Translations under genes and position numbers: made by a program | Notes under the pieces: model-generated | Told to the model about the DNA's origin: nothing | Databases searched by the model: none | What the model saw: only the letters and a program-made list of their open reading frames with translations | Assembly: GCA_002279825.1 (NCBI GenBank) | Contig: NCCV01000005.1 | Coordinates: 117,377-181,376 of the forward strand | Reading direction: 5' to 3' | Origin: Sphingomonadales bacterium 12-68-11 | GTDB taxonomy: Bacteria > Pseudomonadota > Alphaproteobacteria > Sphingomonadales > Sphingomonadaceae | Length of the DNA: 64,000 bases | Shown here: in pieces, positions 18,391 to 26,150 of the stretch | Numbering within the stretch: the first letter of the stretch is position 1 | How the letters are laid out: each line of letters opens with the position of its first letter

Positions 18391-19974
18391 TCAATGCTCG
18401 GGTGGCCCTGCCCGCACCGCCGGCCCGGAACTCTTGCGCATGACCAGCACCAGCGGCACCGAAGCGAGGCTGAGCCACATCATCAGCCAGTAGTCGTCGA
18501 TATAGGCGATCATCGCCGCCTGGCGCGTCACCATCTGGTCGATCACGCCAAGCCCGGCTTCCCCATACTGCTGGAAGCGCGCCAACGAGGAGAGGTCGAA
18601 TGCGCTGGTCATCGCCGGGGTGACATGCCCGGCAAGATCGGCGTGGCTGGTCTGCGTGTTGCGCGCCAGCAGTGTCACCATGATCGAGATGCCGATTGAC
18701 GAGCCGACCGAGCGGGTCAGGTTGAGCAGGCTCGATCCGTCGGTGCGCAAGTGCGGCGGCAGCGAGGCGAATGCCGTACCCTGGAGTGGGATGAACACCA
18801 GCCCGATGCCAAGTCCCTGGATCAGCCCCGACATTACGATGTGGTACTTGTCGACTTCGAGCGACCAGCCCGCCATCTGCCACAACGACCAGGCCCCGAC
18901 CAGGAAGCCGGCCGAGACCATCCAGCGCGCATCGACGCCCTTGCGCAGCAGGATACCCGAGAGCTGCATCGAGACCAGCACGCCCACGCCGCGCGGCATC
19001 AGTACAAGGCCGGTATCGACCACGTCGTAGCCGAACAGGCCCTGCAGCATCGGCGGCATCAGCGCCATCGTCGCGAACATCACCATGCCGATCACCGCCA
19101 TGAACACCAGCGCGATGACGAAGTTGACGTTGGCGAACAGCCGCCGGTCGAACAATGGCTGCTTGGCGGTGCTGAAATGGATCACCGCGACCCACGTGGC
19201 GGAGGCGACCAGGAACGCGTAGAGCCAGATCTCGAGCGAGGCGAACCAGTCCAGCTGGTTGCCGCGGTCGAGCAGGAGCTGGAGGCTCCCGAGGGCGGTG
19301 GCGATCAGCGAGAAGCCGAACAGGTCGAAGCGCCGCCGAGTGATCGCGCGGCTGGGCAGTTGCGCCAGCAGGATGACCAGGCACAGCGCGCCGACGGGGA
19401 CGTTGACGTAGAACACCCACCGCCACGACCAGTTCTCGGTGATCCAGCCGCCCAGCACCGGCCCCAGGATCGGGCCGATCATCACCCCCATGCCCCACAG
19501 CGCGATGATCTGCGACTGGCGGCTCGGCCGCGTGGTATCGAGCAGCGCGGCCTGGCTGAGCGGGGCGATAAATGCGCCGGCGACGCCCTGGAGCGCGCGG
19601 AAGATGACCATTTCCTCGAGATTCTGCGCCATGCCGCACAGCATCGAGGCGACGATGAAGCCGATCACCGACCCGATGAAGAGCCGGCGCGACCCGACCC
19701 GGTCGGCCAGCCAGCCGGTAATCGGCATCGCGACGGCCGAAGCAATGATATAGCTGGTCAGGACCCAGCTGACCGTGTCGGGCGTGGCCCCCAGGCTCGA
19801 CTGCATGTGCGGGATCGCCACGTTGGCGATGGTGGTGTCGAGCACCTGGATCAGCGAGGCGGTCATGATCCCGATCACCAGCAGGATCGGGTTGGCGACC
19901 GGCAGGACCGCGACATCCTCGTGCGGCGCCAGCGTCTCGCCGCCCACGCCGCGCGCCGGGGCGGCCGAAGCCAT
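18391..19974 (-). CDS. emrB: EmrB-type MFS drug efflux transporter (DHA2, 14 TM)
   Basis: Proton-driven multidrug exporter of the inner membrane. The 527-residue protein has about 14 membrane segments. Typical DHA2 motifs are LDTTIANVAIPHMQ in the first segment (about 45-60), GWLADRVGSRRLF (about 88-100, motif A), RALQGVAGAF (about 125) and GPILGPVLGGWI (about 167-178, motif C). The C-terminus ends in the cytoplasm. It follows emrA on the same strand by six bases, forming a two-gene pump operon. The outer-membrane channel is not in the window. Substrate unknown. Confidence 0.93.
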   Translation of the reverse strand: MASAAPARGVGGETLAPHEDVAVLPVANPILLVIGIMTASLIQVLDTTIANVAIPHMQSSLGATPDTVSWVLTSYIIASAVAMPITGWLADRVGSRRLFIGSVIGFIVASMLCGMAQNLEEMVIFRALQGVAGAFIAPLSQAALLDTTRPSRQSQIIALWGMGVMIGPILGPVLGGWITENWSWRWVFYVNVPVGALCLVILLAQLPSRAITRRRFDLFGFSLIATALGSLQLLLDRGNQLDWFASLEIWLYAFLVASATWVAVIHFSTAKQPLFDRRLFANVNFVIALVFMAVIGMVMFATMALMPPMLQGLFGYDVVDTGLVLMPRGVGVLVSMQLSGILLRKGVDARWMVSAGFLVGAWSLWQMAGWSLEVDKYHIVMSGLIQGLGIGLVFIPLQGTAFASLPPHLRTDGSSLLNLTRSVGSSIGISIMVTLLARNTQTSHADLAGHVTPAMTSAFDLSSLARFQQYGEAGLGVIDQMVTRQAAMIAYIDDYWLMMWLSLASVPLVLVMRKSSGPAVRAGPPEH

Positions 19975-19980
19975 GTTCGC

Positions 19981-21063
19981 CTAGTGCCTCTTGCCGTCGG
20001 TGAAGACGGTAACGTCGCTCGACAGGCCCGCGATCAGCGGGCGGGGGCTGGCCTCGTCGATCGCGATCCGCACGGGTACCCGCTGTGTGACCTTGACCCA
20101 GTTGCCGGTGGCGTTCTGCGCCGGAAGCACCGAGAACTCGGACCCGGTGCCGGCGCCGATCGAGGCGACATGGCCCTTGAGCGCGATGTCGGGATAGGCG
20201 TCGAAGCGCACTTCGGCGGGCTGGCCCACGCGCATCGCGCCCAGATCGGTCTCCTTGAAGTTCGCCTCTATGTAAGAGGTAGTGCTGGCGACGATCGTGA
20301 CCATCGGCAGGCTCATGACGACTTGTTGCCCGACCTGGAGCCGTTCGGACTGCGAGACCCGTCCGGACATCGGCGCGCGCACTTCGGTGCGCCGCAAGTT
20401 CAGTTCTGCCTCGGCGCGGCGTGCCATCGCAGCGGCGACTTGCGGGTTCACGCCCGGGACTGCAGCGCCTTGCGACAGCCGCGCGCGCGCTTCCTGCTGG
20501 TCGGCCTGGGCCAGGCGCAGCTGTTCGCGCGCCTGCGCGACCGCGTGCTGCGCGGCATCGTAGTCGGCCTTGGTGGTGAAGCCGCGCTGCCAGAGCGCTT
20601 CCTGCCGCTCGAACCGCGACTGGGCGAAGGCGATGTCTTCGCGCGCGGCGGAGATGTCGGCGCCGGTCAGTTCGCTGGCATTGGCCAGGGCGGTGACGTT
20701 GGCCTGCGCCGCGGCGATCGCTGCGTCGGCTTCGGCGATCTGCAGCCGGTAGGGCTCGGGATCGATGCGGAACAGAAGGTCGCCCGCCTTGACCAGCTGA
20801 TTCTCGCGCACGGCGACTTCGGCGATCCGTCCAGCGATCTCGGCGCTCACCCCGACCATGTCCTGCTTGAGATAGGCGTTGTCGGTGCTGATCTGCCCCT
20901 GCAGACCCTGCCAGTAAACGTAGCCGCCGATCAGCAGCGCCGCGGGCAGCGAAAGCATCAGCACGAGGCGCCCCCAGCGGCGGGGCTGGCGCGGCGCGGG
21001 CTTCTCGCCGGCTGCCTCGGCCACCCGGGGGGACTCGGCGAACTGGGGATCGGCTTCCGCCAT
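19981..21063 (-). CDS. emrA: EmrA-type membrane fusion (HlyD family) protein
   Basis: Periplasmic adaptor linking EmrB to an outer-membrane channel. The 360-residue protein has a cytoplasmic N-terminal tail, one membrane anchor (GRLVLMLSLPAALLIGGYVYW, about 30-50) and a biotinyl-lipoyl-like strand pair (ISTDNAYLKQDMVGVSAEIAGRIAEVAVRENQLVKAGDLLFRID). A long coiled-coil hairpin follows (about 105-210, rich in Ala/Glu/Gln), then a second lipoyl half and a beta-barrel. Typical family length. Its promoter region is shared with the divergent hydrolase gene. Confidence 0.93.
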   Translation of the reverse strand: MAEADPQFAESPRVAEAAGEKPAPRQPRRWGRLVLMLSLPAALLIGGYVYWQGLQGQISTDNAYLKQDMVGVSAEIAGRIAEVAVRENQLVKAGDLLFRIDPEPYRLQIAEADAAIAAAQANVTALANASELTGADISAAREDIAFAQSRFERQEALWQRGFTTKADYDAAQHAVAQAREQLRLAQADQQEARARLSQGAAVPGVNPQVAAAMARRAEAELNLRRTEVRAPMSGRVSQSERLQVGQQVVMSLPMVTIVASTTSYIEANFKETDLGAMRVGQPAEVRFDAYPDIALKGHVASIGAGTGSEFSVLPAQNATGNWVKVTQRVPVRIAIDEASPRPLIAGLSSDVTVFTDGKRH

Positions 21064-21095
21064 TGGAACTTTCGGTTGTGCAGTCCTGTCACCGG

Positions 21096-21124
21096 CAGAT
21101 AGGGCCGGTAGGTTAACACGGCAA
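21096..21124 (-). promoter_or_regulatory. Candidate emrAB promoter
   Basis: On the minus strand TTGCCG (21119-21124), 17 bases, TATCTG (21096-21101). The -35 box lies in an imperfect inverted repeat, AACACGGCA (21115-21123) with TGCCGGTGTT (21130-21139), that could bind a repressor controlling the pump. No regulator gene is adjacent. By-eye prediction. Confidence 0.5.
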
Positions 21125-21163
21125 CCAAGTGCCGGTGTTTTTACGCATTAAGGACCCGAACCC

Positions 21164-21934
21164 ATGCCCGAAGCGCGCGCGCCCCGGACCGAGCGATTCG
21201 CGTCGTTCGACGGCACCGAACTGGCGGTGCACCGACAGGGCACGGGGCGCCCGGCCGTTTTGCTCCACGGTCTCTATTCGAGCGCGGACATGAACTGGAT
21301 CCGCTTCGGGCACGCCGCGCGGCTTGCCGAAGCCGGGTTCGAGGCGATCATGCCCGATCTGCGCGCGCACGGCCAAAGCGCCGCGCCGCACGATGCGTCC
21401 GCCTATCCGCCCGGCGTGCTGGTGCGCGACCTCGCAGCGATCGTGACCGGGCTCGGGCTGCAAGATTTCGACCTGGTGGGCTTCTCGCTCGGCGCGCGCA
21501 CGGCGGTCGGCGGAGTGATTGCGGGCCTTGCGCCGCGCCGGCTGGTGCTCGCCGGGATGGGGCTCGAAAGCCTCTCCAACTGGGACCGGCGCGCCCGCTT
21601 CTTCGTCGATGCGATCGACCGGTTCGGTGAAATCAAGCGCGGCGATGCGGCGTTCTTCACCGTGCAGTTCATGAAGACGATGAAGATCGATCCGGTCGCG
21701 GCGCGGCTGCTGCTGACGGAGGGGATCGACGATCCGCCGCTCGGAGGGCTGGCCAGGTTGACGATGCCGACCCTCATCGTGGCGGGCGATCAGGACCGCG
21801 ACAACGGCTCGCCCACCGCGCTGGCGGAAGCTCTGCCCAACGCCGCGTTCGAAGAGATCCCCGGCACGCACATGAGCTGCGTGACCGAACCGCCATTGGG
21901 CGAGGCCATCGTGCGGTTTCTTGCCGCGCCTTAG
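21164..21934 (+). CDS. Alpha/beta hydrolase
   Basis: A 256-residue cytoplasmic hydrolase. Visible are the oxyanion-hole region AVLLHGLYSSADMNWI (about 31-46), the nucleophile elbow LVGFSLGARTAVGG (about 105-118, Ser in GFSLG), the acid in TLIVAGDQDRDNG (about 208) and the His in EIPGTHMSCVTEP (about 238). No signal peptide. Substrate cannot be told. It is divergent from emrAB and overlaps the end of amn tail-to-tail. Confidence 0.88.
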   Translation: MPEARAPRTERFASFDGTELAVHRQGTGRPAVLLHGLYSSADMNWIRFGHAARLAEAGFEAIMPDLRAHGQSAAPHDASAYPPGVLVRDLAAIVTGLGLQDFDLVGFSLGARTAVGGVIAGLAPRRLVLAGMGLESLSNWDRRARFFVDAIDRFGEIKRGDAAFFTVQFMKTMKIDPVAARLLLTEGIDDPPLGGLARLTMPTLIVAGDQDRDNGSPTALAEALPNAAFEEIPGTHMSCVTEPPLGEAIVRFLAAP

Positions 21935-23367
21935 CGGAACGGCGGCTCATTGAAGGCGCGCAGTTTGCGGCTGTGGAGGCGGGCGCCCGCGGCGCGCAGG
22001 CGTTCGCAGGCGCGTATGCCGATCTGGAGATGCGCGGCGATCGCCTGTTCGTAGAAGTGGTTGGCCTGGCCGGGCAGCTTGATCTCGCCGTGGAGCGGCT
22101 TGTCCGACACGCACAGCAGCGTGCCGTAGGGCACGCGGAAGCGGTAGCCCTGCGCGGCGACGGTGGCGCTTTCCATCTCGATCGCCACCGCGCGGCTTTG
22201 CGACAGGCGGCGCGCGGTGTGGGTGTAGCGCAGCTCCCAGTTACGATCGTCGGTGGTGACCACTGTGCCGGTGCGCATCCGCTGCTTGAGATCGTGGCCG
22301 TGCGTGCCGCTGACTTCCTCGGCCGCTTCAGCGAGCGCGAGTTGGACTTCGGCGATGGCGGGCAGCGGGATCTCCGGCGGCAGCACCGCATCGAGCACGT
22401 GATCGTCGCGCACATAGGCGTGGGCGAGCACGAAGTCGCCGATCTTCTGGGTGGGCCGGAGGCCGCCGCAGTGGCCGATCATCAGCCACGCCTCGGGCCG
22501 CAGCACCGCGAGATGGTCGGTGATGGTCTTGGCGTTCGACGGCCCGACGCCGATGTTGACTAGCGTGATCCCCATCCGGTCCGGGGCCATCAGGTGATAG
22601 GCGGGCATCTGGTGGCGCCGCCAGGTCGTCTCCGAAAGCTGCGCGTGCGCGCGCGCCGTCGGCTGCTCTAGATGGAGCCCGCCGGCGCCGGTCACGGCGG
22701 TGTAGAACCCCTGGCCGATCTGGTCGCCGCCCCAGTCAACGAATTCATCGATATAGCGGTGGTAGTTGGTGAACAGCACGAAGCGCTGGAAATGCTCGGG
22801 CGCGGTGCCGGTGTAGTGGGCCAGGCGGGCGAGCGAGTAATCGGTGCGCAGCCCGTCGAACAGCGACAGCGGCATCGCTTCGCCCGGCGCGCCGAGCTCG
22901 ATGCTGTCGGCCAGCTCGTCACCTATCAGCGCCAGTTCGGTCGTCGGAAAGTGCCGCGCCAGATCGCCCGGCGTGACCCCGAGCATGGCCGCGCCGGCCT
23001 GTGCGTCGAGCACGTAGGGGAAAGGGATCTCCTGGCGCGACGGGCCGACATCGAGTTCGACGCCGTAGTCCGAGATCAGCAGATCGAGCTGTTCGGCCAG
23101 GTAGTCGGCGAACAGCGCGGGCCGGGTGACGGTGGTGGCGTACGTGCCCGGCCGGTGGAGCCTCCCGAACGCGCGGCTGCGATCGCCGGCGAAAGGCCCT
23201 CCGGCAAAGCGCACGCGCAGCTCGGGATAAGCGTAGCTGCCGTCTTGGCGCCGTTCGACGGGTGGCTCTGCGCGGGTGCGGGCGTAGTCGGCGATATCGG
23301 CGCGAAGGCGCTCGACCGCGGTCTCGTAGATGGCGGTCAGCTCGGCGATGGCGGTGCGGGAGTCCAT
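21931..23367 (-). CDS. amn: AMP nucleosidase
   Basis: Hydrolyses AMP to adenine and ribose 5-phosphate, adjusting adenylate pools. The 478-residue protein has the family's N-terminal domain (AIAELTAIYETAVERLRADIADYARTR start; LRVRFAGG near 52). The C-terminal nucleoside-phosphorylase fold carries MGITLVNIGVGPSNAKTITDHLAVLRPEAWLMIGHCGGLR (about 270-310) and a substrate-binding AVAIEMESATVAAQGYRFRVPYGTLLCVSDKPLHGEIKLPG stretch (about 385-425). Length fits AMN. A strong promoter candidate ends only five bases before the ATG, and no Shine-Dalgarno is seen, suggesting a leaderless mRNA. Confidence 0.95.
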   Translation of the reverse strand: MDSRTAIAELTAIYETAVERLRADIADYARTRAEPPVERRQDGSYAYPELRVRFAGGPFAGDRSRAFGRLHRPGTYATTVTRPALFADYLAEQLDLLISDYGVELDVGPSRQEIPFPYVLDAQAGAAMLGVTPGDLARHFPTTELALIGDELADSIELGAPGEAMPLSLFDGLRTDYSLARLAHYTGTAPEHFQRFVLFTNYHRYIDEFVDWGGDQIGQGFYTAVTGAGGLHLEQPTARAHAQLSETTWRRHQMPAYHLMAPDRMGITLVNIGVGPSNAKTITDHLAVLRPEAWLMIGHCGGLRPTQKIGDFVLAHAYVRDDHVLDAVLPPEIPLPAIAEVQLALAEAAEEVSGTHGHDLKQRMRTGTVVTTDDRNWELRYTHTARRLSQSRAVAIEMESATVAAQGYRFRVPYGTLLCVSDKPLHGEIKLPGQANHFYEQAIAAHLQIGIRACERLRAAGARLHSRKLRAFNEPPFR

Positions 23368-23372
23368 TGCCG

Positions 23373-23401
23373 CACCTAACGCACAATCGGCGACAACTCA
23401 A
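23373..23401 (-). promoter_or_regulatory. Candidate amn promoter (leaderless transcript)
   Basis: On the minus strand TTGAGT (23396-23401), 17 bases, TAGGTG (23373-23378). Only CGGCA lies between the -10 box and the ATG, so the start codon would be at or next to +1. Confidence 0.5.
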
Positions 23402-23430
23402 AGGCGGCGCGCGCTGGCCTTGCAAGCGAA

Positions 23431-23460
23431 GGGCGCGGAAAGCCGAAGCCTTCCGCGCCC
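23431..23460 (-). terminator. Hairpin terminator after rplI
   Basis: GGGCGCGGAA (23431-23440) pairs with TTCCGCGCCC (23451-23460), with an additional GC/GC pair inside and a short loop. On the minus strand it is followed by TTCGCTTG, so it is a GC-rich hairpin with a weak T tract ending the rpsF-rpsR-rplI operon. Confidence 0.6.
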
Positions 23461-23485
23461 CCTTGTCTTGTCGCCGCGTGCGGAC

Positions 23486-24097
23486 TCAGCCTTCGGCGGG
23501 TTCTTCGTCTTCGGCCGGAGCTTCCGCGGCCGGCAGCTCGCCCGGTTCGGCGTTCGGATCGAACGCTTCGGTGAAGCCTTCGCCTTCGGCGCGGTCTTCC
23601 TCGGCCAGATGGCCGAGCACGTCGACACCCTGGCGCTGGAGTTCGGCCTCGTCGTCCGAACGGGCGACGTTGGCCTTGACCGTGACCGATACCTCGGGGT
23701 GCAAGGCGACCTTGACCTCGAACACGCCGAGCGTCTTGATCGGGCGTTCGAGCACGATCTGCGACTTGTTGACGTCGAAGCCCTGCGCCTTCAGCCCGTC
23801 CGCGATGTCGCGCACGTTAACCGAGCCGTAGAGCTGGCCCGAATTCGACGACGAGCGGATCAGCACCAGCTCGGCGCCGTCCACGGTCTCGCCGGCCTTC
23901 TCGGCCGCGGCGCGCCGCTGGGCGTTCTCGGTCTCGAGCCGCTCGCGGTTGGCTTCGAACACCTTGCGGTTGGCGTCGTTGGCGCGCAGCGCCTTCTTGT
24001 TCGGCAGCAGGAAGTTGCGCGCATAGCCGTCGCGCACGCTGACGACGTCGCCGATCGTGCCGAGATTCTCGATGCGCTCTAGGAGGATGATTTCCAT
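23486..24097 (-). CDS. rplI: 50S ribosomal protein L9 with acidic C-terminal extension
   Basis: The first 150 residues are a standard L9: MEIILLERIENLGTIGDVVSVRDGYARNFLLPNKKALRA, a connecting helix of charged residues, and the C-terminal domain (SVNVRDIADGLKAQGFDV, then FEVKVALHPEVSVTVKANV). The protein continues to 203 residues with an acidic tail (AEEDRAEGEGFTEAFDPNAEP and following), similar in style to the S16 tail in this genome. Last gene of the rpsF-rpsR-rplI operon. Confidence 0.97.
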   Translation of the reverse strand: MEIILLERIENLGTIGDVVSVRDGYARNFLLPNKKALRANDANRKVFEANRERLETENAQRRAAAEKAGETVDGAELVLIRSSSNSGQLYGSVNVRDIADGLKAQGFDVNKSQIVLERPIKTLGVFEVKVALHPEVSVTVKANVARSDDEAELQRQGVDVLGHLAEEDRAEGEGFTEAFDPNAEPGELPAAEAPAEDEEPAEG

Positions 24098-24110
24098 GGG
24101 TCCGCCCTCC

Positions 24111-24335
24111 TTACTTCACGATGTAGGGCAGCAGGCCCAGATGGCGGGCGCGCTTGATCGCCTTGGCCAGCTCGCGCTGCTTCTTGCCGGAAACGGCGGT
24201 GATGCGGCTCGGCACGATCTTGCCGCGCTCGGACATAAAGCCCTGCAGCAGGCGCACGTCTTTGTAATCGATAACCGGCGCGTCCTTGGCCGAAAACGGG
24301 CAGGCCTTGCGGCGGCGGAAAAAGGGACGGGCCAT
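24111..24335 (-). CDS. rpsR: 30S ribosomal protein S18
   Basis: A 74-residue S18 that pairs with S6 on the 30S platform. It begins [26 protein letters not shown] and contains [43 protein letters not shown]. Its ATG overlaps the rpsF stop by one base. Length and sequence are typical of alphaproteobacteria. Confidence 0.98.
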   Translation of the reverse strand: MARPFFRRRKACPFSAKDAPVIDYKDVRLLQGFMSERGKIVPSRITAVSGKKQRELAKAIKRARHLGLLPYIVK

Positions 24336-24700
24336 CAGATGCGCTCCTCGCGTTCGCTGCGCCGCTTGCGGTCGCGCTCGTTCTTGCGCATCTGCGCCGA
24401 CGGGCCTTCCTCGTGCTCATCGACCGAGACGGTCAGCCAGCGGATGACGTCTTCGTTGATGCGGTTCTGCCGCTCGAGCTCGGCGACCACATTGCCCGCG
24501 CACTCGATGTTGAGCAGCACGAAATGCGCCTTGCGGTTGCGGTCGATCTTGTAGGCGAGGCTCTTGAGGCCCCAGGTCTCGGTCTTGGCGACTTTGCCGC
24601 CGCCCTGCTCGACGATTTCGGTGGCAGTGGCGGCAAGGGCGTCGACCTGAGCCTGGCTCAGATCCTGACGCGCCAAAAAGACATGCTCGTACAGCGGCAT
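24335..24700 (-). CDS. rpsF: 30S ribosomal protein S6
   Basis: The 121-residue S6 begins [23 protein letters not shown] and contains [26 protein letters not shown] (about 40-65) and [18 protein letters not shown] (about 85-102). It ends in a basic [17 protein letters not shown] tail. The start is the ATG at 24698-24700 with AGGAACCGCGCGC upstream; the longer frame runs back into the intergenic promoter and is rejected. First gene of the operon, with a leader of about 100 nt. Confidence 0.97.
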   Translation of the reverse strand: MPLYEHVFLARQDLSQAQVDALAATATEIVEQGGGKVAKTETWGLKSLAYKIDRNRKAHFVLLNIECAGNVVAELERQNRINEDVIRWLTVSVDEHEEGPSAQMRKNERDRKRRSEREERI

Positions 24701-24809
24701 GCGCGCGGTTCCTTTCATCTCATGCCGATCGCTGGCTGATCCCGCGGGTGCGGGGGCCCCTCCGGCTTTCTTCTGGAGTTTCCGCGCCCGGGGGCCTCGG
24801 AAGGCGCGG

Positions 24810-24837
24810 CAGATACCCGAATTGCTTGCAATTGCAA
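24810..24837 (-). promoter_or_regulatory. Candidate rpsF operon promoter
   Basis: On the minus strand TTGCAA (24832-24837), 16 bases, TATCTG (24810-24815). The -35 box is inside the palindrome at 24824-24839 and the promoter is back-to-back with that of the DUF3237 gene. Confidence 0.5.
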
Positions 24838-24850
24838 GCTCGGCTAGGTC
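24822..24850 (+). promoter_or_regulatory. Candidate DUF3237-gene promoter with embedded palindrome
   Basis: TTGCTT (24822-24827), 17 bases, TAGGTC (24845-24850). The perfect palindrome GCTTGCAATTGCAAGC at 24824-24839 covers parts of both divergent -35 regions. A protein bound there could control the secreted-protein genes and the ribosomal operon together, or the symmetry may only reflect two abutting TTGC boxes. Confidence 0.45.
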
Positions 24851-24878
24851 ATCGCCAAAATACGGGGAGGATACCATA

Positions 24879-25373
24879 ATGAAGCGTGCCTGGCTCCTGC
24901 TTGCAGCAATCGCAGCTCCGGCCTCGGCGCAGACGGTGCCCGATCCGTCGCTCGAATTCGCGTTCGAGGAGATCGTCACCCTGGGCCCGGCCGTAGCGGC
25001 GGGCGCGACCCCGCGCGGCGCGCGCCAGTACATCCCGATCACCGGCGGGACTTTCGAGGGGCCGGGCATTAAGGGCGAGATCGTGCCGGGCGGCTGGGAC
25101 TGGCAGCTCCGCCGCGCGGACGGCTGCACCGAGATCGAGGCCGACTACTTCCTCAAGACCGATGACGGCGTGGTCATCAATGTGCTCAACCGCGGCGTGC
25201 TGTGCCCGCCCGTGGCCGGCGCCCGCCCGGTCCCGGTGCGAACGCATCCGGTGTTCGAAGCGCCGCAGGGCAAGTACGATTGGCTCAACCGCACGACCTT
25301 TATCGGCACGCTCGAAGGCGCACCGCCCTCGGCGGGGCCGGCGGTCAAGATCCGCTTCTTCAAAGTGAACTGA
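24879..25373 (+). CDS. Secreted DUF3237 protein
   Basis: A 164-residue protein with a signal peptide ([18 protein letters not shown]). The DUF3237 beta-barrel follows: [15 protein letters not shown], then [20 protein letters not shown] (about 48-67) and [29 protein letters not shown] (about 75-103). DUF3237 proteins are mostly uncharacterised. The start ATG has GGGGAGG upstream; the longer in-frame extension reaches back into the rpsF start region and is not used. It is followed after 11 bases by another secreted protein gene, probably one operon. Confidence 0.88.
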   Translation: MKRAWLLLAAIAAPASAQTVPDPSLEFAFEEIVTLGPAVAAGATPRGARQYIPITGGTFEGPGIKGEIVPGGWDWQLRRADGCTEIEADYFLKTDDGVVINVLNRGVLCPPVAGARPVPVRTHPVFEAPQGKYDWLNRTTFIGTLEGAPPSAGPAVKIRFFKVN

Positions 25374-25384
25374 AAGGGCGTGCG

Positions 25385-26143
25385 ATGAAGGGTTGGTTTC
25401 TCCTCGCCGGCGCCAGCCTGGCCCTCGCGCCGTCCGCCTCCGCCCAGACCGCGCCGCGCGCGGACGCCTATACCGGTGTTACGGCCTGGCCCGACTGGGG
25501 CGGCGTGTGGTCGCCGGGCGTCGGTGCGGGATCGCGCACCACCGCCACCCCGCCGAAGCTCACTCCACAGGGGCAGGCGATCATGGACGCGTTCGAGGCC
25601 GGCAAGGCCCGCGGCGAGAACCTGCAGACCGAAGGCGCCAACTGCGTGCCCAGCGGCATGCCCGGGATCATGCGGCTGCCGTACCCGCTCGAGTTTGTCT
25701 ATTCGCCCGGCCGGGTGAACATCCTGATCGAGACCTACAGCCAGGTCCGGCGGATCTATGTGGACGGCCGAGCGCTGCCCGAGGACCCCGATCCGGCTTT
25801 CAACGGCCATTCGGTGGGCCGCTGGGACGGCGACACGCTGGTGATCGACACGACCGGAGTGTCGCCGCTGGTCAGCCTGGTCGCCGGGCTCAAGGCGACC
25901 GAGCAGACCCGCTTCCGCGAGCGCATCACCCGCGACGGCAACCGTCTGGTCGACGAGATCACGATCACCGATCCCACGCTGCTGGCCGAGCCTTACGTGA
26001 TGACGCAGGCCTACACGCTGCAGCCCGAATGGGAGATGCGCGAATACATCTGCCAGGAGAACAACCGCGACGGCGCCGATGCGCAGGGACGGCCGCTGAT
26101 GGAGCTCGGCGAGGACGATCCGTTTGCGGAGCTTGACGACTGA
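25385..26143 (+). CDS. Secreted protein of unknown function
   Basis: A 252-residue exported protein with a signal peptide (MKGWFLLAGASLALAPSASAQ). The body has Trp/Gly-rich motifs typical of poorly characterised periplasmic proteins: WPDWGGVWSPGVGAG (about 35-50), CVPSGMPGIMRLPYPLEFVYSPG (about 89-112) and FNGHSVGRWDGDTLVIDTTGV (about 139-160). The NGxSxGRWDGDTLVIDT motif recurs in many proteobacterial and acidobacterial secreted proteins (recollection). Two Cys residues (about 89 and 220) could form a disulfide. It is likely co-transcribed with the DUF3237 gene. No function is proposed. Confidence 0.75.
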   Translation: MKGWFLLAGASLALAPSASAQTAPRADAYTGVTAWPDWGGVWSPGVGAGSRTTATPPKLTPQGQAIMDAFEAGKARGENLQTEGANCVPSGMPGIMRLPYPLEFVYSPGRVNILIETYSQVRRIYVDGRALPEDPDPAFNGHSVGRWDGDTLVIDTTGVSPLVSLVAGLKATEQTRFRERITRDGNRLVDEITITDPTLLAEPYVMTQAYTLQPEWEMREYICQENNRDGADAQGRPLMELGEDDPFAELDD

Positions 26144-26150
26144 GCTATGC

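Noticed and set aside
18751..21102. Plus-strand open frame of 783 codons antisense to emrB-emrA
   Set aside because: No motif, His/Arg/Asp-rich shadow composition, and the emrAB genes on the other strand have complete domain structure.
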